A DNA stretch of 59,402 nucleotides from contig NZ_WHNP01000045.1 in the NCBI RefSeq assembly GCF_009362735.1, positions 1 to 59,402 on the forward strand, written 5' to 3'. A program made the position numbers and the translations under genes. This stretch comes from Paraburkholderia franconis. GTDB taxonomy: Bacteria > Pseudomonadota > Gammaproteobacteria > Burkholderiales > Burkholderiaceae. Positions 1-8,353 of this stretch are shown piece by piece. The notes below the pieces were generated by a model. It did not search any database. It saw only the letters and a program-made list of their open reading frames with translations, and was not told the DNA's origin. The stretch's first letter is position 1. Each line of letters starts with the position of its first letter.

Positions 1-3
1 CAC

Positions 4-249
4 ATGTGTTTGAGCATTCCGCCGAAGTATGCGGTATCGAATGTGGTCGGGTACATCAAGGGCAAAAGCGCAATTCAGATAGCCCGGAAGTACGGAGCAC
101 GGCAGCGAAATTTTACCGGCGAGCACTTTTGGGCCCGAGGCTACTTCGTTTCTACGGTGGGGCTGGATGAGCACATGGTGCGAGCGTACATCCGCAATCA
201 GGAAGAAGAGGATGAGCGATACGACCAGATGAAGCTGGTCATGGAGTAA
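4..249 (+). mobile_element. tnpA: IS200/IS605-type transposase TnpA, C-terminal part (5' end outside window)
   Basis: The last 81 residues match the C-terminal half of a single-domain Y1 (HUH) transposase of the IS200 group. These enzymes move IS elements as single-stranded DNA using one catalytic tyrosine. The expected tyrosine lies in the late helix reading VRAYIRNQ, followed by an acidic tail. The N-terminal part with the HUH metal site is not visible because the reading frame runs into the window edge, so the ATG at 4 is probably internal. No TnpB/IscB gene follows. The 3' flank carries three short hairpins, as expected for an IS200 right end. Family assignment is by motif recognition only. 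Confidence 0.8.
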
Positions 250-250
250 G

Positions 251-325
251 CCGCCACCGGCGGCTCACGGTTTTATGGGCGCCTTTGAGGCGCTCACAAT
301 TTCAAGCCACCGGCTTTGCCGGTGG
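251..325. repeat. Three tandem hairpins, probable IS200 right end
   Basis: Three perfect hairpins follow the transposase stop: CCGCC/GGCGG (251-263), GCGCC/GGCGC (279-293) and CCACCGG/CCGGTGG (307-325). IS200/IS605 elements use subterminal hairpins at their ends as transposase recognition sites, so this is likely the right end. The last hairpin could also act as a terminator, but no U tract follows. Confidence 0.55.
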
Positions 326-366
326 TATTTGACTGACCGGATTTCAGCCCGGGACCGTCACCGGTC

Positions 367-1605
367 TCACCAGTCGATGCGATGTTTCTCGTCGGTCTCG
401 TGATGCCGGCGATCATCATCGGCATGCAGATAGAGACTGGTGGTGCTGAGGGACACGTGGCCGAGATTGTCGCGAACGAGCCGCAAATCGACCTGCTGGT
501 CGGCCATGTGCGAACCCGCGGTGTGTCGCAACCAGTGCGCTGACGCCTGCTCGAGCAGCGCGGCGCGGGCCTCGAATTCCGCGCCGCGCTCGCGCAGCTG
601 GCGGGCGGCGCCCGCAAACACGCGCTTGACGATCGTATGCAGCGCCGCCCGCGTAAGGGGCAGGGGCCGGTGTGAGGGCTTCGCATCCTGGTCCCGGGAC
701 GTTTCCGAAGTTGATCCTATCGGCAGCACGAGTGGCGTGGTTTCATGCGGGGACGGCAGCGCGGTCATCCCCAGCGACTGCCGATACCGCGCGAGCTCCG
801 TCATCAGTTCACGCGTCGCGGGCACGAGCCGTTCCCTGTCCCCCTTGCCGTGCACGGTCAGCCACCAGCGCATCGTGCCGTCGGTGTCGCGCCGCACGAA
901 AAACTGGCCCATCGTGTTGCTGCCGGCCTCGGCGATGCGCAGGCCGCCCAGATACAACAGCGTGAACAGCCACCGCACCCGGTGATAGTGGGCGCGCGCC
1001 CGCGCGGTGTCCTGCGGCATCGATGCAATGAAGTCCTTCACCGCCTGCCACAGGCCCGGTTCGAGATAGCGGGTGATGCGCGGCGCGGTTTTCCGGGTGC
1101 GCTGCCGCGACAGCGCGAGCGGGTTGCCGGCCAGGTAGCCTGCCTGCACGAGCCACGAGAACAGCGCGTTGAGGATCACCATCGCCTGGCGCGCGCTGGC
1201 CGCGGAGAGTGGCCCGTAGAACGGGCGCCAGCGCGCATCGCCGCGCGGATGCTTGCGGCCGCCGCCGGCCACCCAGACCGCGGCGGGCTGCGGATCGGAG
1301 AGGAAGCGCTGGTAGCGCAGGCAGTCCTCGTGGGTGAGCGACGACAGTGGTTTGCCCAGTTCGACCAGCGACCAGAGCAGCAGCCGTTCCGCTTCCTTGC
1401 GGTAGTTCTCGAAGGTCGTCGGGGTGTCGGCGAAGCGCCCGAGCCACGCGCGGATCGCGTCGAGGTCGTTCGCCGCGGCGACCTGCGCGTGGCCGTCCGT
1501 CGCGCGGTTAGTGCCGGCGTGACCGTCGAGCGCGGCGGGAATCGCGAGCGTCTCGAGCGGGGCGGGCTGCAGCGCGACGAGGCTGTTCTTCGGCGGGTTC
1601 GACAT
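367..1605 (-). CDS. Tyrosine-type site-specific recombinase/integrase
   Basis: A 412-aa phage-integrase-family recombinase. The N-terminal half is a SAM-like core-binding domain. The C-terminal half has the catalytic constellation: Arg in LGGLRIAEAG, the HxxR box HWLRHTAGSH, then LGHVSLSTTSLYLH carrying the tyrosine nucleophile. I chose the ATG at 1605 because GAAAGG lies about 9 nt upstream; a longer frame to 1779 has no support. The neighbouring divergent KfrA-like gene and the IS200 end suggest an integrated element. A frameshifted relative with the same C-terminal signature sits at 13657-14100, so this copy is probably the functional one. No tRNA attachment target was seen next to it. Confidence 0.9.
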   Translation of the reverse strand: MSNPPKNSLVALQPAPLETLAIPAALDGHAGTNRATDGHAQVAAANDLDAIRAWLGRFADTPTTFENYRKEAERLLLWSLVELGKPLSSLTHEDCLRYQRFLSDPQPAAVWVAGGGRKHPRGDARWRPFYGPLSAASARQAMVILNALFSWLVQAGYLAGNPLALSRQRTRKTAPRITRYLEPGLWQAVKDFIASMPQDTARARAHYHRVRWLFTLLYLGGLRIAEAGSNTMGQFFVRRDTDGTMRWWLTVHGKGDRERLVPATRELMTELARYRQSLGMTALPSPHETTPLVLPIGSTSETSRDQDAKPSHRPLPLTRAALHTIVKRVFAGAARQLRERGAEFEARAALLEQASAHWLRHTAGSHMADQQVDLRLVRDNLGHVSLSTTSLYLHADDDRRHHETDEKHRIDW

Positions 1606-1685
1606 GAAGGTGAGCCTTTCCGGGGAGGGTGAGCTTTTCCGGGAGTGGGTTTGATGAATCTGCCCCTTAAATCGTTGGTTTGCAT

Positions 1686-1763
1686 AATTTTGTTCCCGTG
1701 AGACCGCGGTGAAACAACCGCAGCGGGGGCAGCGAGAACAAAATTGCGCAGAAAACGGGAACA
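1686..1763. promoter_or_regulatory. Interlaced inverted repeats between integrase and KfrA-like gene
   Basis: AATTTTGTTC (1686-1695) is perfectly inverted as GAACAAAATT (1736-1745). The overlapping TGTTCCCGT (1691-1699) is perfectly inverted as ACGGGAACA (1755-1763). They lie in the divergent promoter space, 80-160 bp upstream of the integrase start. Such repeats could be regulator operators or recombinase arm sites; the sequence alone does not decide. Confidence 0.45.
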
Positions 1764-1810
1764 GCATCATGCAACCCAACGTGTCGCGCGGACAGAACCG
1801 ACGATTCAGT

Positions 1811-1837
1811 CATTATTCGCACATTATGCGGATAATG
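1811..1837. promoter_or_regulatory. Near-perfect palindrome upstream of KfrA-like gene
   Basis: CATTATTCGC (1811-1820) pairs with GCGGATAATG (1828-1837) with one mismatch, around a 7-nt AT-rich centre. It lies about 80 bp before the KfrA-like start. KfrA proteins are known to repress their own promoters, so this is a candidate autoregulatory operator; that role is inferred. Confidence 0.4.
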
Positions 1838-1917
1838 TCAAATGATTGCCTTCGCATGGTTGGATATAGTGGGTTTTACGTTGTATTATCGACGTCTCAC
1901 GCCACGTTTTCTGCTCC

Positions 1918-3006
1918 ATGTCCGACGCTCCTGCCGACCTCCCGTCCGATGACGCGCGCCTCGCGGCCGAGATCGCCTACCTGAAGGTGGCGTTCCCGAA
2001 GACCCGTGAGCTGTACCGCGAGGTCTGTGCCCTCTTGTTCTTCCGTTTCGGGCAGACGCCGACCGCGAACCGCCTGTACCAGCTGGTGAGGCGCGGCAGC
2101 ATGGGCACCCCCGCCGCGGTGCTCGGCGAGTTCTGGGCCGAGCTGCGCGAGAAGAGCCGCGTGCGCATCGAGCACCCGGACCTGCCCACCGATCTGCGTG
2201 ACGCGGCCGGGGAACTGGTCGCGACGCTGTGGACGCGCGCGACGGCGTCGGCGCAGGCGGAACTCGACGCGCTGCGCGCGGACGTGGAAGGCGAGCGTAC
2301 GGCCGCGGAGCAGCGCATCGCGGCGGCACGCGCCGAACTCGAACGCACGGAAACGGCGCTCGAGCAGCGCACCGCGGCGCTGCTGGCCGCGCAGGTCGAG
2401 GTCCGCGAACTGGAGAAGGCGCAGGCCGAGGGCCACGCGGCGCGGCAGGCGATGGAAGCCGAAATCGTGCGCCTGAAAAGCGAGGCGCTCGCGCGCGACC
2501 GCGAACTGGAGCAGGTGCGTGACGGCTTCTCGCGCGATCTGGAGAAGCTGCGCGAGACGGCGGCGCAGTCCGACGAGCGCCTGCGCGCGACGGAAAAGCG
2601 CGCGCTGCTCGAGATCGACCGCGAGCGGGGCGCGGCCGCCAAGCTGCAAAAGGAACTCGATGAGGCGAACCGGCGCGCTGACCGGCGCGACGCGGAGCAT
2701 CGCCGCGCAGTCGAGGCGATGCAGGCACAGCTTGGTGACGCGCGCCATCAGACCGGCGTGCTGCAGGGGCGCCTGGATGCCGTGCAGGCGACAAACGTGA
2801 CGCTGCAGCAGCAAGTCGCAGCCCTGCGCCGGGTGGACACGCGCGAGGCCGGGCCCGCCCGGCCGGGCCGTGCCAAGGGCGCGCCTGCCGGTACCACCCA
2901 GGTGCGCCCCGTCGCGACCCGCCCGTCGCGTGCGGCGCGCGCCGCGTCCGCGCCCGCCAGCAAGACCGCGGTGCGCCGCAAGCGGGGCAAGAGCGATGAC
3001 AGGTAG
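1918..3006 (+). CDS. KfrA-like DNA-binding coiled-coil protein
   Basis: A 362-aa protein. Residues ~10-115 resemble the KfrA N-terminal DNA-binding domain (plasmid replication region family): a helical segment running LYREVCALLFFRFGQTPTANRLYQLV, then a winged-helix-like stretch. Residues ~115-300 are a long Glu/Ala/Arg-rich coiled coil, and the tail is basic and Ala/Pro/Arg-rich. KfrA of IncP plasmids is an autorepressor thought to help plasmid maintenance through oligomer scaffolds. Here it starts a compact run with two unknown genes (11-nt overlap, then a 5-bp gap), beside a tyrosine integrase. No good ribosome site precedes the ATG. Family confidence is good; its role on this element is inferred. 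Confidence 0.8.
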   Translation: MSDAPADLPSDDARLAAEIAYLKVAFPKTRELYREVCALLFFRFGQTPTANRLYQLVRRGSMGTPAAVLGEFWAELREKSRVRIEHPDLPTDLRDAAGELVATLWTRATASAQAELDALRADVEGERTAAEQRIAAARAELERTETALEQRTAALLAAQVEVRELEKAQAEGHAARQAMEAEIVRLKSEALARDRELEQVRDGFSRDLEKLRETAAQSDERLRATEKRALLEIDRERGAAAKLQKELDEANRRADRRDAEHRRAVEAMQAQLGDARHQTGVLQGRLDAVQATNVTLQQQVAALRRVDTREAGPARPGRAKGAPAGTTQVRPVATRPSRAARAASAPASKTAVRRKRGKSDDR

Positions 3007-3208
3007 CCCCCGCCCGCGCAGGAGACGCAAGGCCCCCGCCTGCCCGCCGATCGGGGCGCTGATGCGCTACGGCGAGCGGACCGTGCGCGTGATCGCCGAG
3101 GCGAGTGGCCAGCGCGTAATCATCGAATCCGTGGACGAGGACGGTCGCACCTTCCGCAGCACGGTCAAATGGGCTAGTCTGGCCGCTCTTGAAGAGCAGC
3201 TTTTCTGA
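2996..3208 (+). CDS. Small unknown protein in KfrA-like operon
   Basis: A 70-aa basic protein. The first ~20 residues are Arg/Pro/Lys-rich, followed by a compact part with alternating beta-like stretches (RTVRVIAEASGQRVIIESVD). The ATG at 2996 overlaps the end of the upstream gene by 11 nt, suggesting translational coupling. I do not recognise the family. Its position between the KfrA-like gene and another unknown gene suggests a role tied to the mobile element, such as DNA binding, but that is inference. Confidence 0.6.
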   Translation: MTGSPRPRRRRKAPACPPIGALMRYGERTVRVIAEASGQRVIIESVDEDGRTFRSTVKWASLAALEEQLF

Positions 3209-3213
3209 GGGCG

Positions 3214-4134
3214 ATGACGATGCGGCCGACCATGCAGCAGCTCGATATCTTTGCCGACAGCCGTGATGTGATGTTGCGCAACGATGTCCTGGAACCACTG
3301 CAGCGGCGTGAGGCGGCGGCCGCGCGCACGGCCCTCGAACGGCTGGCGGGCGACTACCCGGACGACGCTGCGTTGCCCGCGATGAGCGTGCTGGTTGGCG
3401 AACTCGAAGACGCATCGACGGCACCCTTTGCCGATCACGCTTCACTGGCCATCGCCCGCCGTCATCTGGAGGACGAGGTGGTGCCCGCAGCGAGGCGGGT
3501 GCTGCCCGCGCAGACGGTTCAGTCCTGGCTCGCCCCGAGCTGGCGCGCGCTCGCCCGGCGGGCCGCGTCACTGCCGTTTCGCGGGGCCGACGCGGGTGAT
3601 CATACCGGGAGCCATGCCGCGCCGCTGTGGCTGCTGGCGGGAGACGCAGCAGCCGCGTGTACTGCGGTCGAGGGCATCGAATCGTGGTGGCGCATCCCGA
3701 CGCCGCTTGCGTGGATGACCGAGGTGCGCTACCGGACGGGCGGGCTGGATGCCGCGTGGCCCCTGCTCGCGGAGCTGGCGTGGCTGGCGCCCGCACGGTT
3801 CGCGATGTTGCTGCCCGTGCTGGGGGACGCTTCGCTCGACGCGCTGCGTCGGCGCTTCGATGCCGAGTTCCCCGGCACCGGCGAAGTCGACGATTACGCC
3901 TGGTTCGCCGCGTGGTTGCTGCTTGTCAAGCCGGCGCTGGCGGGCCGGCTCGGTGATGCACGCGTGCGGCGCGACCTGGCGGCCTCGCGCGCGACGGCTC
4001 TGCTGGGCGAGATCCTGCGCCGGGAGCACGAGGGCGACCAGCATGAACTGGTGGGCCTGCGTCAGGAACTCAGCCGGTTGCATGCGGGTCTGTTCGACGC
4101 GTACATGGTGACGCGGAAGGTGCAGCACCGGTGA
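3214..4134 (+). CDS. Unknown 306-aa Ala/Leu-rich protein, third gene of KfrA-like operon
   Basis: A soluble, mostly helical protein rich in Ala, Leu and Arg, with repeated Trp-containing helices (SWLAPSWRAL, WPLLAELAWLAPARFAMLLP, YAWFAAWLLLVK). The spacing of helices recalls TPR-like or other alpha-solenoid folds, but I cannot name a family. No signal peptide or transmembrane segment is evident. It starts 5 bp after the small gene, so the three genes look like one operon. ATG 3214 and ATG 3223 are both possible; the GAGGG upstream fits the second slightly better. Function unknown. Confidence 0.65.
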   Translation: MTMRPTMQQLDIFADSRDVMLRNDVLEPLQRREAAAARTALERLAGDYPDDAALPAMSVLVGELEDASTAPFADHASLAIARRHLEDEVVPAARRVLPAQTVQSWLAPSWRALARRAASLPFRGADAGDHTGSHAAPLWLLAGDAAAACTAVEGIESWWRIPTPLAWMTEVRYRTGGLDAAWPLLAELAWLAPARFAMLLPVLGDASLDALRRRFDAEFPGTGEVDDYAWFAAWLLLVKPALAGRLGDARVRRDLAASRATALLGEILRREHEGDQHELVGLRQELSRLHAGLFDAYMVTRKVQHR

Positions 4135-4156
4135 GGCGATCTCCACGCAAACCGGA

Positions 4157-4384
4157 TCACGGACGCGAATACTGGTTCTGATGCGGCGAATGGCGCGTTG
4201 TATGGTGATGATGGTGCTGCTGCCTGCGGCTCGGCTCGGCCCCGGCAAGTGGCGGCGACGACGTGACGCGCCCGCGTTGCGGCGCGCCCTGGCCTTCGCC
4301 GAAGTAAAACGTCTGCGAGGTTTGCGCGTGACTGGCAGCGGACAGCAACAACGCCACCAGTGACAGACATTTCGAAAGCTTCAT
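4157..4384 (-). CDS. Small exported peptide with His-rich C-terminus
   Basis: A 75-aa precursor with a clear signal peptide (MKLSKCLSLVALLLSAASHA, cleavage after SHA predicted). The mature peptide of ~55 residues ends in a His-rich stretch with five consecutive His plus two further His, which could bind metal. The start is well supported by AAGGAG 6-7 nt upstream (positions ~4389-4394 read leftward). It is convergent with the KfrA-like operon and has no obvious partner. I know of no named family; a periplasmic metal-binding role is only suggested by composition. Confidence 0.55.
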   Translation of the reverse strand: MKLSKCLSLVALLLSAASHAQTSQTFYFGEGQGAPQRGRVTSSPPLAGAEPSRRQQHHHHHTTRHSPHQNQYSRP

Positions 4385-4810
4385 GTGTGCTCCTTTTTAA
4401 CGGGAGCGTCAGGATAACGCAACGCGTTGCCCTCGCGTCCGAGTGGCAGTGGATTCGCGCTGCACTGGGTAACCTTTGCCGACCGGCGGGCATCGATCGA
4501 CGCCGCGATCGCCTCGCTGGGCAACAGCATCCAATCGGCCCTCGCGCTTACCGCGACCGGCGCATAGCGCAGTGATCGCCGTGCTACGGTAGCCTACCTC
4601 CGATCCGGCGGATTGCGCGCCTGCGTCTTCAGTCGTCCGAGAACCGCTCTGAAATAATCCAGTGATTTTCGGAGAAGTGGCGCGAACAGGCGATGACCGG
4701 GCGATCGAAGCGGACTCAGACCTCGTCCCAATTGGTCAACGAACCGGTGCTGACCGTCGCGGATGAAAGGCTGAAAATGCGCCGAATTTTGCACAGACGA
4801 AACGCCATAC

Positions 4811-4868
4811 TGCGCATGATTGCGCGCAAACTATCTTGATGATAGCCTAATGTGCATTATGATGCGCA
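4811..4868. promoter_or_regulatory. hipB operator: Putative HipB operator region
   Basis: The region just upstream of and around the hipB start holds TATC-5-GATA (4832-4844), plus two related half-repeats TGCGCATGATTGCGCGCA (4811-4828) and TGTGCATTATGATGCGCA (4851-4868). HipB proteins autorepress through TATCC/GGATA-type palindromes, so these are reasonable operator candidates, though not exact consensus. Confidence 0.35.
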
Positions 4869-5134
4869 AAAAGACCGATCCTCCCATCAGCAATGTCGAA
4901 CGCCTTGCGGCCAATCTCCGCGCGACGCGGCGCGAGCGCAAACTGACGCAGGAGGCGCTCTCGGAGCGTGCCGGCCTCGCGCGGCGCACGGTGACCAACG
5001 CCGAGAGCGCGCAGAACGTCGGCATAAAGGAATTCTGCCACCTCGCGAACGCCCTGGGTTTTGAACTGGTGCTGCGGCCCATGGACACCGTCGTGCTGGA
5101 AGACCTGCCCAACATCTTCGGGGAAGACGAATGA
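4850..5134 (+). CDS. hipB: HipB-like XRE-family antitoxin
   Basis: About 94 aa from ATG 4850 (ATGs at 4859 and 4862 are also possible). It contains one helix-turn-helix of the XRE/Cro type, LTQEALSERAGLARRTVTNAESAQN, roughly residues 30-55. A short C-terminal tail follows. The final ATGA overlaps the start of hipA, the usual coupled arrangement for this type II toxin-antitoxin pair. The antitoxin should bind the HipA kinase and repress the shared promoter; candidate operator repeats lie directly upstream. Confidence 0.85.
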   Translation: MCIMMRKKTDPPISNVERLAANLRATRRERKLTQEALSERAGLARRTVTNAESAQNVGIKEFCHLANALGFELVLRPMDTVVLEDLPNIFGEDE

Positions 5135-6360
5135 TTGAGCTGTCGCTGGACGTTGAGCGTCTCTACCGGCAAATACGCACGCTTGAGGTACACACGCCTC
5201 AAGGTAAGAGCGGCCTGCTGGCGAAGGAAAGCCGGTACGTCTACAACTATGGGGCGGTGCCCGACACAGCGGCAGTCTCCCTGACCATGCCGGTTCGCCA
5301 TCAAAGCTACGCCAGCGGTGATCTGATGGGCGTATTCGCGATGAACCGTCCCGAAGGCTACTTGCGGTATGTCATTGAGGAGCGCCTCGCGCGCTTCGGC
5401 ACGCCAAGTGACATGTTTCTGTTGTTTCTCGCGGGGCGTAACCAGATTGGCCGTCTGACATATTCTTTCCCCGGCGAGCGCGTGCCGGAGACCGAAGCGG
5501 AGCACCTCGAGGAACTCCTGTCGTCGCCGTCCGGACAGCTCTTCAGGCGTCTGGTCGACCGGTATGCGCTCGGCTCCGGCATATCCGGAGTGCAACCAAA
5601 GACGGTCGTGCCGATTGCAGACCACAGCGACGCCTCGCCCGACGAACGGGTCGCATTACCGCTGAAGACGGTAATCGTCAAAGCTGAAGGCGACGATTTT
5701 CCGGGCGTCGCCCGGAACGAGTTCTTCTGCATGACGGTTGCAAAGGAGGCCGGACTCGATGTGCCGCGATTCTGGCTGTCGGATGACGGGAAACTCTTTG
5801 TGATGGCACGCTTTGACCGGCGTGACGACGGCACGCCGGTGGGCTTCGAGGACATGAGTGTGCTCACTGGCAAGGGCAAGTACGAAGGCAGCTATGAGAT
5901 GATCGCGAAGGCCGTCGATATCTACACGCGCTCCGATCATATGCAGAAGCACCGGCTCTTTGAGCGCGTCGCGCTTTCCTGCCTGCTTCGCGACGGCGAC
6001 GCGCACATGAAGAACCTGGGTATCATCTACGACGACCCAACTGGTGAGCGTCGGCTCGCGCCGGTATTTGACGTTGTGTGCACGGACATTTATCCGGATC
6101 TGGACGGCAAGATGGCGTTGAATCTCAGCAGGTCCAAGACGTTCCCGGTGCTCGATGCACTCATCGCCTATGGGGCCCGTCTGGGGCTACATGCCGATGA
6201 AAGCGAGGCGATCCTGACGCGCCTTCGGCAAGCTTATGAGACCGTTGCGGGGCGGTTCGCCGAGGATCGTCGATATCAGGCTGACGACCTTCTGCGCAAC
6301 ATCCGGCACGCCATCGAGCGTGAGGGCGTCCGCCCGGTCTCGCGACCAAAGTTCCGGTAA
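5131..6360 (+). CDS. hipA: HipA-like serine/threonine kinase toxin
   Basis: A 409-aa HipA-family protein. The N-terminal ~100 residues form the HipA N1 domain. The kinase region has the flexible-loop motif SGVQPK (152-157) corresponding to the phosphorylated-loop region of E. coli HipA, Lys at VIVKAEG (184), the catalytic segment DAHMKN (Asp290, Asn295) and the metal Asp in PVFD (314). The key residues are therefore intact. HipA of E. coli phosphorylates glutamyl-tRNA synthetase and induces dormancy; the target here is unknown. It overlaps hipB by 4 nt. The location in accessory DNA beside an integrase fits a mobile toxin-antitoxin module. Confidence 0.88.
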   Translation: MIELSLDVERLYRQIRTLEVHTPQGKSGLLAKESRYVYNYGAVPDTAAVSLTMPVRHQSYASGDLMGVFAMNRPEGYLRYVIEERLARFGTPSDMFLLFLAGRNQIGRLTYSFPGERVPETEAEHLEELLSSPSGQLFRRLVDRYALGSGISGVQPKTVVPIADHSDASPDERVALPLKTVIVKAEGDDFPGVARNEFFCMTVAKEAGLDVPRFWLSDDGKLFVMARFDRRDDGTPVGFEDMSVLTGKGKYEGSYEMIAKAVDIYTRSDHMQKHRLFERVALSCLLRDGDAHMKNLGIIYDDPTGERRLAPVFDVVCTDIYPDLDGKMALNLSRSKTFPVLDALIAYGARLGLHADESEAILTRLRQAYETVAGRFAEDRRYQADDLLRNIRHAIEREGVRPVSRPKFR

Positions 6361-6896
6361 CGTGCTGCTGTCCCAACGCACTATTCGTCTGCAGTGCTAT
6401 CGGAACCTGCCGGATGCCCGATAGAAGCAACTCGCCATAGCCGACATTGGGCGGGCTGAGGTCTACGTCAGCTATGTGGCTGCTTGCCGACAGTGGCAGT
6501 GTTGTGCAGCCGAACGGCAGCTTCCTGCATTGGCGAACTCACACTCCCGACCCACTTCGGTCTTTCACTGGGAAGCTAATTCAAGGCAGATATCTGATGC
6601 AGATTCAACCGGTGGATGAGGTGGATGCAACACACCAAGAGACTGAATGAGCAGCAGGATCAACCGTGCCCGGCTCATCTTCGGCCATCGTCCAGCTGCG
6701 TGCACCATCAGATCAGCGCAATTTCATTGGTTCGTTTGGACAAGGAACCGGCGGGTCCATGAGGCCAGTCGCGTCGCAGATTCCGCGTGTGCCGGGATCG
6801 CTCATCGTGTTCCTTCGGTCGATGCGGAATTGACGCCCTGAGACGCGACGTATGCCGCTTGTGTCGTATCCGGCATGCCAGCGACATGGGCACTTT
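6361..6896. other. Gene-poor gap between hipA and livF
   Basis: About 536 bp with no convincing coding sequence. Short open frames exist on both strands, but none has a ribosome site plus a recognisable product. No tRNA, terminator or insertion end was recognised. Confidence 0.4.
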
Positions 6897-7607
6897 TCAG
6901 CCCTCCGCACTGGCACCCGTCAACGCGCGAACACGGCTTTCATCGGCGGCGAGGTCGCGTGAACTGCCTGCATAGACGATGTCGCCGTCGTCGAGCACAT
7001 AAGCATGATCGGCGATCTCAAGCCCCATGTGCGCGTTCTGCTCGACAAGCAGAACCGAAATCCCTTCGTCGCGCATCTGCGACACGACGCGAAACACCTC
7101 GCGCACGATCAGCGGAGCCAGGCCCTGAGAGGGTTCATCGAGAATCAGCAGCCGGGGATTGAGCAGCAGCGCGCGGGCAATTGACAGCATCTCCTGTTCG
7201 CCGCCGGAAAGCTGACGTCCGCGGCTTTCCTTGCGTTCGGCAAGCCGTGGAAACAGCTCGTAAATTCGCGCGATCGTCCAAGGCCCGCTGCGCGCAAGCG
7301 GCACGCGCAGATTTTCTTCGACACTGAGATTGGCGAAGATTCTTCGTCCTTCGGGAACATAGCCCACGCCGTTCGCGGCGATCCGGAACGTCGGCCAGCG
7401 CGTCGTATCCGCGCCGAAGATCGTCACGCGCCCCTGGCGGGCGGGTGTCAGACCCATAAGGGTGCGCAGCGTCGTGGTCTTGCCCGCGCCGTTGCGGCCA
7501 AGCAATGCTGTGATCCGACCTTCCTCGACCGCAAGGCTTACGCCGTGCAGGATGTGGCTCTTGCCGTAGTAGGTGTGAAGTTCCTCGGCGGTGAGCGCTG
7601 CGTTCAT
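6897..7607 (-). CDS. livF: Branched-chain amino acid-type ABC transporter ATP-binding protein LivF
   Basis: A 236-aa ABC ATPase with Walker A GRNGAGKT (~38-45), signature LSGGEQ, Walker B LLILDEPSQG and a switch His region. Length and the opening (YYGKSHILHGVSL) match LivF of the HAAT importer family. It is the last gene of a five-gene set and its start overlaps the end of livG by 4 nt. It should pair with LivG to energise LivHM. The actual substrate cannot be told from the ATPase; related systems carry branched-chain amino acids, amides, urea or aromatic acids. Confidence 0.93.
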   Translation of the reverse strand: MNAALTAEELHTYYGKSHILHGVSLAVEEGRITALLGRNGAGKTTTLRTLMGLTPARQGRVTIFGADTTRWPTFRIAANGVGYVPEGRRIFANLSVEENLRVPLARSGPWTIARIYELFPRLAERKESRGRQLSGGEQEMLSIARALLLNPRLLILDEPSQGLAPLIVREVFRVVSQMRDEGISVLLVEQNAHMGLEIADHAYVLDDGDIVYAGSSRDLAADESRVRALTGASAEG

Positions 7608-8353
7608 GTCACATCACCCAGGTACGCCGCCTGCACGGCCTCGTTCGCCGCGATCTCCGCTGGCGCGCCCTCGGCGAGGAGCGTGCCCCGGTCAAGCACC
7701 GTGATCCGGTCGGCCAGATGGAACACCACGCGCATGTCGTGCTCGATCAGCACGATTGTGAATTTGCCGCCGCTGCGCAGACGGCGAATGAGCTGCGTAA
7801 TCTCGTCGGTCTCCTCGTCGCCCATGCCGGCGGTGGGTTCGTCGAGCAGCAGCAGACGAGGCCGCAAGGCCAGTGCCATGGCGATTTCTGCAACGCGCTG
7901 GTCGCCGTGCGAGAGCTCGCCGGTCAGTCGGTCGCGTTTCGCGGCTAGCCCGGTGAGTTCCAGCGTTTCTTCGACACGCTCGCGCACCCGTGCTTTTTCG
8001 GTGCGTCCGACCCACGGCCGCAAGCGGAATCCAGCCGTAACCTCCGCGCTGATGCGAACGTTTTCGAACACCGTGAGTGCCGGAAAGATCTCGGTAATCT
8101 GGAACGTGCGGGCGATGCCCGTCGCGACGCGCCGATGCGCCGGGAAGGCCGTGATGTCCTGCTCGTCGAACACGATCGTTCCCGTGGTCGGCGGGAAAAA
8201 GCCGCTGATGAGATTGAAGAAGGTGGTCTTGCCGGCGCCGTTCGGTCCGATGATGGCGCGCAACTCGCCTTCGTCGACGGCGAGCGAGACATCGCGTACG
8301 GCAGTGAGGCTGCCGAAGCGCTTGCTCACGCGCGCCACTTCGAGAACGCTCAT
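7604..8353 (-). CDS. livG: Branched-chain amino acid-type ABC transporter ATP-binding protein LivG
   Basis: A 249-aa ATPase with Walker A GPNGAGKT, signature LSHGDQ (the LivG-typical variant of LSGGQ), Walker B LLLLDEPTAGM, and the longer LivG insertion after Walker A. The ATG at 8353 overlaps the livM stop by 4 nt; the open frame extends further upstream but only inside livM. It is the second ATPase of the importer. Confidence 0.93.
   Translation of the reverse strand: MSVLEVARVSKRFGSLTAVRDVSLAVDEGELRAIIGPNGAGKTTFFNLISGFFPPTTGTIVFDEQDITAFPAHRRVATGIARTFQITEIFPALTVFENVRISAEVTAGFRLRPWVGRTEKARVRERVEETLELTGLAAKRDRLTGELSHGDQRVAEIAMALALRPRLLLLDEPTAGMGDEETDEITQLIRRLRSGGKFTIVLIEHDMRVVFHLADRITVLDRGTLLAEGAPAEIAANEAVQAAYLGDVT

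Noticed and set aside
1886..3796. Long open frames opposite the KfrA-like operon and many other genes
   Set aside because: In GC-rich DNA long antisense frames are common; these are Arg/Ala/Pro-rich, lack start signals and have no recognisable domains.
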